This document shows positions 49,608-59,002 of a stretch of DNA of 64,000 nt, piece after piece (positions within the stretch are counted from its first letter, which is position 1; the number at the start of each line of letters is the position of its first letter). Below the pieces are notes generated by a model that was given only the letters and a program-made list of their open reading frames with translations, was not told the origin of the DNA and made no database searches. The DNA comes from Pseudomonadota bacterium (GTDB lineage Bacteria > Pseudomonadota > Gammaproteobacteria > Xanthomonadales > Rhodanobacteraceae): NCBI GenBank assembly GCA_021827205.1, contig JAKAWV010000011.1:36300-100299 (forward strand). Direction: 5' to 3'. Both the position numbers and the translations under genes were made by a program.

Positions 49608-52600
49608 CTATTTCTCCACGCGGTATTTCAGGCTGAAGCGGTTGTACAGCGCCGAGGACTGCGCCTCGAAATCGAACAGGCGCGAGAGCTTGTAGCGCAG
49701 GGTCACGATCTGGCCGGGGGTGAACAGGCCGACGCCGTAGCCCACGTACAGGCGCGGCGAGAGGTACTTGCCCACGGTCAGCGCGGCGCCGCCGAGGTTG
49801 GCGTTGTCGCCGACGCTGGCGTCCACGCCGATGCGCGCGCCGATCTCCTTGGCCAGCAGGTTGCCGCCGGCGCTGCCCAGCGCCTGCGCGGCGGAGTTGA
49901 GCATGTTGCCCTGGCCGCTTTTCAGCGCCGACACCGGCTTGCCGGTGATCAGGTACGACAGCGCCTCGCTCTGCTGCATCGCCGGCGTCGAGAACACCTG
50001 CAGCACCGGGCGCTGCGCGGTGCCGGTGATGTGCAGCCCCGGCGTGACATCGGGCAGCACGCGCTCGGCGGTCAGATCGAGGCCGGGGTTGTCCAGCGGT
50101 GTGCCGGCGAACAGCAGGCGGCTTTGCTTCAGGGTGAGATCCTGACCGTAGGCACGGTAGATGCCGCTGACGCCAATCTCGCCGCGCCCGCTGGGCGCGC
50201 GGCCGGGTTGCTCGTCCACGTGCAGTTGTCCGCTCAGCTTGCCGTCGAGGCCGAAGCCGCGCAGCTTCACCGCGGCGCCCAGTTGCACCAGTACGTTGGC
50301 GCGCAGCGGCAGCGGCGCCGGTTTGGCCAGCGGCGGCGCGTTGACGATGACCACATCGGGCGAGGACCGTGCGGCACCGGCAGCGGGCAGCTTGGCCAGG
50401 TCCACCTGCGCCTTGGGAATCAGCACCGAGCCGTCCAGCACGTAGCCCGTTGCGCTGCGCGTGAAGCGCAGATCGGGGCTGACCCGCACGCGCGCGGCGG
50501 GCAGATCGGCGGCGAGGATATTCTGGCCCTTGAGCGTGAGCGCGAAATCCTGCGTGGTGCCCGCACCTAGCATGGCCAGTGTGCCGCCGCCGGATTGCAC
50601 GCTGCCGGTGACGCTGAGCGCGCCCTTGGCGGCGCGCGAGATTTTCATGGCGCCGCGCTTGAAGTGCAGGCCCAGCAGCGGCAGCTCGGCGGTGAAGCCG
50701 CTGACGTTGGCGGCGCCGCTGAGTGCGGGCGCGCGCAGCGTGCCGGCCAGCGCGAAGTCGGCGCTCAGCGTGCCCTCGACGCGCGCCAATTGCGGCACGA
50801 AGGGCTCGATCATGTGCAACTGCGGCAGGATCAACCGGATGCGCCCGGTCAGCGCCTGCTGCGCACCGCTGAGCGTGGCGTTGGCATCCAGCGTGCCGGT
50901 CGGCAGCAGCGCCGCGTGCGCGCTGAACCGGCCGGACCGCGCGCCGATCGCGGCGTGCACGCTGAAATCACGCCAACCCAGCGGCTGCGCGGCGTAGCCG
51001 GGCAGGCTCAGGTTGCCGCCGGGCGATTGCAGTTGCGCGTGACCACGCAGATGCAGGGCAGCATCGAAGCTGAGTGCGCCCGCGCCATCGAGCAATCCTT
51101 GCACGCGCAGGCCAGCGGGCAGGGTGGCGAGCGCGGCGAGGCTGGCCAGCGGCAGTGCGTCGAGGCGGTAATCGAGCGTGCCGCTGCCGTTCGCGGCGCG
51201 GCTGCCGGCCACGCACAGTTGCGCGGCGGCCTGCGCCAGACAGGCATCGGCCAGACTGAAGGCGCCGGCGTGATAACGCCACGCCGCCGGCGCGCGCAGC
51301 GTCCACGCGGTTTGCCGCGCGGGCGTGAGTTGCAGGCTGCGCAGTTCGCCCTGCCAATCCCGCGCGCTGGTGCCGCCGGCGCTGGCCTCGAGCGCGACGC
51401 GGCCCAGCGCGCCGCTGGCATCCGCATGCAGGGTGAGTGCCTGCTGGCGGCCGGCGATGCGCACGTCGAGCGTATCCAGCCTCCGCGTGCCGAACTGCAG
51501 CGCGCGCGCGCTGAGCTGCGCAGCGCCGCGCGGCGCGGTCAGGTCATGCACGCGTGCGCGCAGCGTGGCACTGGCGAGGCTCAGGCTGGCGTAGCGCAGA
51601 TCGCTGGCCGCAAGCTGGGTATCGATATCAAGCCTGGGCCAGGTGCCGCGCGCAGCGACCGTGCCCTGGATGCGGCCGCTGCCCAGCGGCAGAAAATCGG
51701 CAAGGCCGCGCACGTCAAATGCCGCTCGCGCCGCGCCCGCCGTGCCGGAATAGCGCAGCGTGCTGGCGCCCGAGGCCAGATCCAGCGTGCCCCGCGGCAA
51801 CTGCCGCGCGCGTAGTCCAAGGTTGGCGCTGCCGTGCAGCGCGCGCCCGCGCAGCGTGCCGGAAAGATCATGCAGCACCAGTGTGCCGACGGGGCCCCGT
51901 GCATCAAGTTGCCCGCTGCTGCCGAGGGCGAAGCTCAAATCGCCCGGCCACGCCGGCGCCAGCAGCGCCGGATCGAAGTGCGTGGCGGTGGCGGTGATGC
52001 GCCAGGCATGCGGCACGGCCAGCGCCACCTCGCCCTTGATGTCCAGCCCGCCGCGCGCCTGCAGCAGGCGCAGGCTGTCCACATCCAGCGTGTGCGTGTC
52101 GCCGTGCAAGGCGAGCCTGAATTGCGCGCGGCGCGTGCTGTTGGCACTGAGGCCGAAGCCCGACTGCACGCGGTAAGCCTGCGCGCTGCCCCGGAACCGC
52201 GCGCTGCCGGCGCTGGTCAGGGTTTGCCCGACCAGCGCTGCCGGCAGTTGCACGCCTTGCCAGCGCAGAGTCAGATCGGCGGTGACGGGTTGTGCGGTGA
52301 GTGCGATACGGCCCTGTGCGTCGAGGCTTCCGGGCACGCGCGGCGAGTTCAGCGCGAGTTGCCTGAGCACCAGCGTGTGACCTGCGCGCCGCACGTCCAG
52401 CGTGCGCATCAGCAGCGGCCAGGCATCGATATCGAGCGTGCCGGCAAGCATGGCCTGCGCGGCGTCGCCGTGTCCCTGCAGATTCAGCGCCAGCGTGTGC
52501 GCGTTGCCCGGCAGCAGCATGGCCAAGGCGAAGCGCGGTGCGCTCAGCGCGCCCTGCCACGCATACGGCGCGCGCGTGGCCAGTCGCGCGCGCAATGTGG

Positions 52601-53354
52601 CAGCGATGGGCGACTGCACGCGCGCATCCAGCGTCGCGCTGCGGCCATCGCTGCGCGCATCCAGCGTAAGCGCCAGCACATGCGGCCGGCGCGGCACGCG
52701 CAGTTGCGCGCTGAACTCACCGGGCCAGCCGCCGTCGAAGCCGACGTGCCCTTGCGCGCGCAGCGCGAGCCGTGGCGAATCCAGCGTGAGCGCACCCAGC
52801 GCCAGGCGTGAGTCAGTCCACGCCGCATCGCGCAGGCTCAGCGAGGTCAGCACCAGCACGCGCTGTTGCTGGCGCAGGATCACGCCGTCGCGCAGCGTGG
52901 CTTGCGCGATGCGGATGTCCAGCGGCGCGCGCAGATCCAGCGGCTGGTTGCTGGACGGCTGCGGCGCGGGCAGGCTGACGCGCAGGCCGCTGGCGTCGAG
53001 CCGCGTGATGTCCAGGCGCTTGCGCAGCAGCGCCAGCGGCGCATAGTCGAGCCGCGCCGCGGCGATGCTCACGCGCAATCCATCCGCGCCGCGCCAGTGC
53101 ACGCCGCGCAGTCGCAGCGGCCCCCACAATCGTCCTTGCGCCTGCTGCACCGTGAGCGCGCCATGCGTGAGCGCACGTGCGCGCGCCAGGGTGAAGTCCA
53201 GCCCGCCTTGCGTGCCCAACAGCCAGACACTGGCCGCGATCAACAACAACAAGGCTGCGCCCGGCAGCGCCAGCAGCCAGCGCAGACGATGCTTGCGCGG
53301 CTGCGGTGTGGTCGCGGCGGCGGGGTCGCGCGGTGTGTCCACGGACGCACTCAT
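49608..53354 (-). CDS. tamB: Translocation and assembly module subunit TamB
   Basis: A 1248-residue inner-membrane-anchored periplasm-spanning protein, involved in outer-membrane assembly and phospholipid transport. It has an N-terminal anchor (WLLALPGAALLLLIAASVWL near residue 30), a long series of beta-strand repeats, and the conserved DUF490/TamB C-terminal domain ending with the barrel-like RYKLSRLFDFEAQSSALYNR then FSLKYRVEK. It lies ten bases downstream of tamA on the same strand, the standard pairing. Confidence 0.94.
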   Translation of the reverse strand: MSASVDTPRDPAAATTPQPRKHRLRWLLALPGAALLLLIAASVWLLGTQGGLDFTLARARALTHGALTVQQAQGRLWGPLRLRGVHWRGADGLRVSIAAARLDYAPLALLRKRLDITRLDASGLRVSLPAPQPSSNQPLDLRAPLDIRIAQATLRDGVILRQQQRVLVLTSLSLRDAAWTDSRLALGALTLDSPRLALRAQGHVGFDGGWPGEFSAQLRVPRRPHVLALTLDARSDGRSATLDARVQSPIAATLRARLATRAPYAWQGALSAPRFALAMLLPGNAHTLALNLQGHGDAAQAMLAGTLDIDAWPLLMRTLDVRRAGHTLVLRQLALNSPRVPGSLDAQGRIALTAQPVTADLTLRWQGVQLPAALVGQTLTSAGSARFRGSAQAYRVQSGFGLSANSTRRAQFRLALHGDTHTLDVDSLRLLQARGGLDIKGEVALAVPHAWRITATATHFDPALLAPAWPGDLSFALGSSGQLDARGPVGTLVLHDLSGTLRGRALHGSANLGLRARQLPRGTLDLASGASTLRYSGTAGAARAAFDVRGLADFLPLGSGRIQGTVAARGTWPRLDIDTQLAASDLRYASLSLASATLRARVHDLTAPRGAAQLSARALQFGTRRLDTLDVRIAGRQQALTLHADASGALGRVALEASAGGTSARDWQGELRSLQLTPARQTAWTLRAPAAWRYHAGAFSLADACLAQAAAQLCVAGSRAANGSGTLDYRLDALPLASLAALATLPAGLRVQGLLDGAGALSFDAALHLRGHAQLQSPGGNLSLPGYAAQPLGWRDFSVHAAIGARSGRFSAHAALLPTGTLDANATLSGAQQALTGRIRLILPQLHMIEPFVPQLARVEGTLSADFALAGTLRAPALSGAANVSGFTAELPLLGLHFKRGAMKISRAAKGALSVTGSVQSGGGTLAMLGAGTTQDFALTLKGQNILAADLPAARVRVSPDLRFTRSATGYVLDGSVLIPKAQVDLAKLPAAGAARSSPDVVIVNAPPLAKPAPLPLRANVLVQLGAAVKLRGFGLDGKLSGQLHVDEQPGRAPSGRGEIGVSGIYRAYGQDLTLKQSRLLFAGTPLDNPGLDLTAERVLPDVTPGLHITGTAQRPVLQVFSTPAMQQSEALSYLITGKPVSALKSGQGNMLNSAAQALGSAGGNLLAKEIGARIGVDASVGDNANLGGAALTVGKYLSPRLYVGYGVGLFTPGQIVTLRYKLSRLFDFEAQSSALYNRFSLKYRVEK

Positions 53355-53364
53355 CGATGGGCAC

Positions 53365-55113
53365 TCACAGATCGGGCCCGATGCTGATGTTCAAACCCAT
53401 CCCGTGCGCGTAGCGATCGTCGATGGGAAAGCCGAAGTCCACGCGCACCGGTCCCACCGGCGAGATCCAGCGCAGGCCGAAGCCGACGGCCTGGTGCATC
53501 CGGAAATCGCTGCCGTTGAAGGCATCGCCGCCGTCGGCGAACAGCGCCACGCCCCACTTGGGCAGGAAGTAGTGCTCAAAGGTGGCGCTGGCCACCAGCA
53601 GATCGCGGCCGCCGATCACCAGCCCTTGCGCGTTGCGCGGGCCGATGGTCTGGTAGCCGTAGCCGCGGATCGAGCGATCGCCACCGGCGAAGAAGCGCAG
53701 TTGCGGCGGCAGCGCGTTGAAGTTCCGCACCCAGGTGGCGCCGGCGCTGCCGCGCAGGATGATGCGATTGCGCGGCGCCAGGGTGTGTATCCAGGTGCCA
53801 TCCAGGGTCATCTGCGTGAACGCGGTGGTGGATAGCGGCGCGCCGGCGCGGGCGGTGGCGCTCACCGCCCAGCCGTTGCGCACGTAGATGGGATTGGCGC
53901 CTTTTTTCCGGATCATGCTGGCCTCGGCATAGAGCAGGGTCGAATTGCCGTTCTCGCCGCCAACGACGTAATCGCCGGACAGGGCATTCAGCCCGAGGCT
54001 GCTGCTGAAACCGTGCCATTCGCGCGATTCGTTGGCGGCCAGTCCCAAGGTGCGCGAGCGCGAGGTCGCGGTGTTCTCATCCAGCCAGTTGGCGCCGAAA
54101 TTGAAGTTCCGGTTGTCCTGCCCGGGGCGCGGAATGGTGTAGATGAGGCTGGCCGTTTTGAGATGCTGCGTGAGCAGCGTATTGAGCGCGGCCTTGTGCC
54201 CGTAGCGGTTCAGCCAGCGGCGGCGTACGCCACTCTCCACACCGGCGCCGGTGTCGGTGCCATACAGCACGCCGGCGCTGTACACGGTGCGCTTGGCCGG
54301 CGCCACCTGCACCACGACCGGCACCACCTGTTCGCGCGCTTGTCGCGGCTCGGGGTTCACCTCGACCATGGCGAAATAATCCGCGCCGGTCAGACGCTGC
54401 TGCAACTGCAGCAGCGCATCCTGGCTGTAAAACTCGCCCACGCGCCACGGCACGTAGCGCTGCAAGAATCCGGGCGCGAACTGCGAGCCTTGAAACGTGA
54501 CCGCGCCCAGCTTGTAGCGCGCGCCGGGCTTCCAGCTCAGGCTGATGGCGGCGCTGTGCGTGGCGGTGTTCACCGCGATGCGGTGCACGCTGGCCTCGGC
54601 ATCGAGAAAACCATCGGCCTGCAGCGCGGCCATCACCGCCTGCTTGGAGCGCGTGTACAAGGCTTGATCGAGTATCGCGCCGGTCTTCGGTACGAATGCG
54701 CGCACGGCGCGGCGCACCGCGGGCAGTTGCAGCGCATCGGCGGGCATGTTCAGTCGCAGCGCGGTCACGCGCACCGGCGTGCCGGCGGCGATGTGCAGCG
54801 TCACCGTCCAGTTTTCACCGGCGGTCTTGCCGGCCACGCGTTTGTAGCTGCCCGCAACGAGCCGTGCATCGAAATAGCCGTAGGGTTCCAGCGCCTTGCG
54901 CACCTCGCCGGGCACGCTGGCGTAGAGGCGGCGCATCTGCGGCTCGCTGACCGCGCGATTGGCGTAGGGCGTCAACGCCAGGTTGGCGCGTACCGCCGCG
55001 GCCAGCACCTTGTCGATGCCGCTGATCTGCACCTGCACCGACGCCTGCGCCAGCGTCGGCAGCAGCATCAGCAACAAGACCGGCAGGATGCGACTTGTTG
55101 CACAACCCGTCAT
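53365..55113 (-). CDS. tamA: Translocation and assembly module subunit TamA
   Basis: A 582-residue Omp85-family outer-membrane protein working with TamB. The signal peptide ends near ASVQV; three POTRA domains fill about 25-265, and the sixteen-strand barrel follows with the family block GGDRSIRGYGYQTIGP and the C-terminal GPVRVDFGFPIDDRYAHGMG then LNISIGPDL. Ends in Leu rather than Phe. The neighbour tamB and length agree with TamA. It uses an ATG start at 55113 with its own upstream region containing a dispersed repeat. Confidence 0.94.
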   Translation of the reverse strand: MTGCATSRILPVLLLMLLPTLAQASVQVQISGIDKVLAAAVRANLALTPYANRAVSEPQMRRLYASVPGEVRKALEPYGYFDARLVAGSYKRVAGKTAGENWTVTLHIAAGTPVRVTALRLNMPADALQLPAVRRAVRAFVPKTGAILDQALYTRSKQAVMAALQADGFLDAEASVHRIAVNTATHSAAISLSWKPGARYKLGAVTFQGSQFAPGFLQRYVPWRVGEFYSQDALLQLQQRLTGADYFAMVEVNPEPRQAREQVVPVVVQVAPAKRTVYSAGVLYGTDTGAGVESGVRRRWLNRYGHKAALNTLLTQHLKTASLIYTIPRPGQDNRNFNFGANWLDENTATSRSRTLGLAANESREWHGFSSSLGLNALSGDYVVGGENGNSTLLYAEASMIRKKGANPIYVRNGWAVSATARAGAPLSTTAFTQMTLDGTWIHTLAPRNRIILRGSAGATWVRNFNALPPQLRFFAGGDRSIRGYGYQTIGPRNAQGLVIGGRDLLVASATFEHYFLPKWGVALFADGGDAFNGSDFRMHQAVGFGLRWISPVGPVRVDFGFPIDDRYAHGMGLNISIGPDL

Positions 55114-55158
55114 GCCCGCGCTTTACTCCCCTTCCGTCGGGAGCCAATCATCTGTCAG

Positions 55159-55257
55159 CGTCATCCCCGCGCAGGCGGGAGGCGCTTCATCAACAGCGAA
55201 GCTGGTCATCCAGGAAACTGCGAACACCACTGGGTTCCCGCCTGCGCGGGAACGACG
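55159..55257. repeat. Dispersed repeat with 22-bp inverted ends (tamA-sugar porter gap)
   Basis: The 269-base gap holds an element with inverted ends: left TCCCCGCGCAGGCGGGA, right TTCCCGCCTGCGCGGGAA, flanked by CGTC and GACG. Similar CGTCATTCCCGCGCAGGCGGG ends are common in proteobacterial intergenic DNA. No coding potential. The remaining sequence toward 55382 shows nothing I recognise. Confidence 0.7.
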
Positions 55258-55382
55258 AATCGTGGGATTTTCACGGCGCACCGGAGTGCTGGATAGCTTG
55301 CGGCGCATCGCTCTGTGGTCGCTTCCATGGATGCGCCGAGTGTAGCGAGTCGCGGCGCGCGGCCGCGAGGGTCATCGCGCCC

Positions 55383-56771
55383 TCAGCGCCCGATGTCGCG
55401 CAGTGGCTGGCCGTCCATGAGCTTTTGCTCGATGTGCTCGAGGGTGACGCCCTTGGTCTCGGGCACCAGCGCCCAGGTGAACAGCAGGAACACGAGGTTG
55501 AACGCGGCGTACAGCCAGAACGTGTTGGCGTGGCCGAAGCGGTTGAGCAGGGTCAGGAAGGTGACGCTGACGAGGTAGGTACCGACCCAGTTGGTGACGG
55601 TGGACACGCCGATGCCGAAGTCGCGACCCTTCAGCGGTTGGATCTCGGAGCACAGCGTCCACACCAGTGGCCCGGCCGACATGGCGAAACCGATGACGAA
55701 CACCAGCAGCATGCCCACCGCGAGCAGGCGCTCGGCCTGCGTGACCATGCCCACATGCATCAGCAGGCCGACCACGCCCAGGCCCACGGCCATCACCACG
55801 AAGCCGGCGTACAGGATCGGCTTGCGGCCGATGCGGTCGACAAAACCAATCGCGATGAAGGTGGCCAGCACATTGGTCAGGCCGACCACGGCGGTAAACC
55901 ACATCGACGCGCTGGTGGCGTAGCCCATGTCGGCGAAGATGCGCGGCGCGTAGTACATCACCACGTTGATGCCGGTGAGCTGCTGCACGATCTGCAGCGC
56001 GATGCCCAGGCCGACCGAGCGGCGGAAATTGCGGTTCTGCAGAAACAGGCGCCAGCCCTGTTGCGGCGTGCGCAGTTGTTCCTCGATCTCGGCGATCTCG
56101 CGGCGCGCGGTGGCGTCATCGCCGCGCAGCTTGTGCAGCACGGCATTGGCGTCGTCGTGGCGGCCGCGCAGCACCAGCCAGCGCGGGCTTTCCGGCAGAC
56201 GCAGCACGCCCAGCAGAAACAGCGCGCCGGGCAGGGCGATGATGCCCAGCATCCAGCGCCAGCTTTCGCTGTAGCTGAAGGCGGTATCGGACAGGAATGC
56301 CAGAAAGATGCCGATGGTGATCATCAACTGGTAGGTCGAGATCATCGCGCCGCGCTTGTCCTCGGGGGCGATCTCGGCCAGATACAGCGGCGCGGTGAAG
56401 GCGGCGATGCCGATGGCCAGGCCCAGCACCACGCGCGCCCCGATCAGTGAATCGGGCGACCACGCCGCCGCGCAGGCCAGCGATCCCAGCACGAACAGCC
56501 CCCCGCTGAAGATCAGCGAGCGGCGCCGGCCGAAGTGCACCGACAGCCACGCCGCCAGCGCTGCGCCGATGGCGGCACCGACGGTCATGAAGCTCACGAT
56601 CAGTTCGATGACGCGGTCGTCGATGGCGAAATCGCGCTGGATGAACTGCTGCGCGCCGGAGATCACGCCCACATCCAGGCCGAACATCAGCCCCGCCAGC
56701 GCCGCGAGGGTGGCGGTGAACACAATATGGCGGCGCGCCTGTATGGCGCTGGATGACAGGACTGCACTCAT
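55383..56771 (-). CDS. MFS sugar porter
   Basis: A 462-residue inner-membrane transporter of the sugar porter family, about twelve spans, probably a sugar:H+ symporter. Family motifs are present: GGLFVLGSLACAAA after VHFGRRRSLIFSG, RLPESPRWLVLRGRHDDA in the central loop, QQLTGINVVMYYAPRIF, VDRIGRKPILYAGF and the C-terminal PETKGVTLEHIEQKL. GAGGA precedes the ATG. It is divergent from the GH13 glucosidase gene, with a perfect 18-bp palindromic operator between them. Glucose or an alpha-glucoside such as maltose is the likely substrate. Confidence 0.93.
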   Translation of the reverse strand: MSAVLSSSAIQARRHIVFTATLAALAGLMFGLDVGVISGAQQFIQRDFAIDDRVIELIVSFMTVGAAIGAALAAWLSVHFGRRRSLIFSGGLFVLGSLACAAAWSPDSLIGARVVLGLAIGIAAFTAPLYLAEIAPEDKRGAMISTYQLMITIGIFLAFLSDTAFSYSESWRWMLGIIALPGALFLLGVLRLPESPRWLVLRGRHDDANAVLHKLRGDDATARREIAEIEEQLRTPQQGWRLFLQNRNFRRSVGLGIALQIVQQLTGINVVMYYAPRIFADMGYATSASMWFTAVVGLTNVLATFIAIGFVDRIGRKPILYAGFVVMAVGLGVVGLLMHVGMVTQAERLLAVGMLLVFVIGFAMSAGPLVWTLCSEIQPLKGRDFGIGVSTVTNWVGTYLVSVTFLTLLNRFGHANTFWLYAAFNLVFLLFTWALVPETKGVTLEHIEQKLMDGQPLRDIGR

Positions 56772-56887
56772 GCTGGATTCCTCGAGAGGGGGGCGCTGCG
56801 CGTTGACGCTGTCCGGCGCCTGCCGCCGCGACGCTGGCGTTATATAGCAGTGTGGTGTGCGTGGCAGGCGTACTCGCTTGCGCGGGC

Positions 56888-56905
56888 GATGAATACGTAT
56901 TCATC
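56888..56905. promoter_or_regulatory. LacI-type operator between sugar porter and glucosidase
   Basis: GATGAATACGTATTCATC is a perfect 18-bp palindrome with a central TACGTA, in the form of LacI/GalR-family operators. It lies in the divergent gap (263 bases) and shares ATGAATACGTAT with a second site at 58844-58860 upstream of the TonB receptor. The regulator gene is outside the window. Confidence 0.8.
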
Positions 56906-57034
56906 AGCGGCGGCAAGTGTAGTGCACGCGGCTAAAGTGCAGACCATCGGGACGCCAGTCGACACGGGCATGGATTCCCGCAACCACTGCGGCTCGCGCC
57001 CGATGATCGCGCGCGGGTCTTCAACGGGGAACCG

Positions 57035-58726
<1,692 letters not shown>

Positions 58727-58843
58727 GCCGTACGCGGCGCGCCGAGTAACTTGCTGCATCCGCATCCGCGCGTTGCTTCGCGCGGCCGGCACGCGTGCGC
58801 GTGCCGGCCGCGCACGACATGGCCGGATTCCCAAGGTGCGCGG

Positions 58844-58860
58844 CATGAATACGTATGCAT
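58844..58860 (+). promoter_or_regulatory. LacI-type operator upstream of the TonB receptor
   Basis: CATGAATACGTATGCAT has the same TACGTA core and ATGAATACGTAT half as the perfect palindrome at 56888-56905, with one half changed. It lies about 150 bases before the receptor gene, in a 276-base gap otherwise without features I recognise. Confidence 0.7.
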
Positions 58861-59002
58861 AGGTCTTCCAACGCGCGCCGCGAGTCCTACCATCCATTTA
58901 ACGCCGGCGTGACCAATCGCATGCGCCCGCGTGACAACTCGCGATGCCAGTACAAGCTGCGCACCGCCCGCACTGCCCAACAATAGATTCCCGGAGGGGG
59001 AA

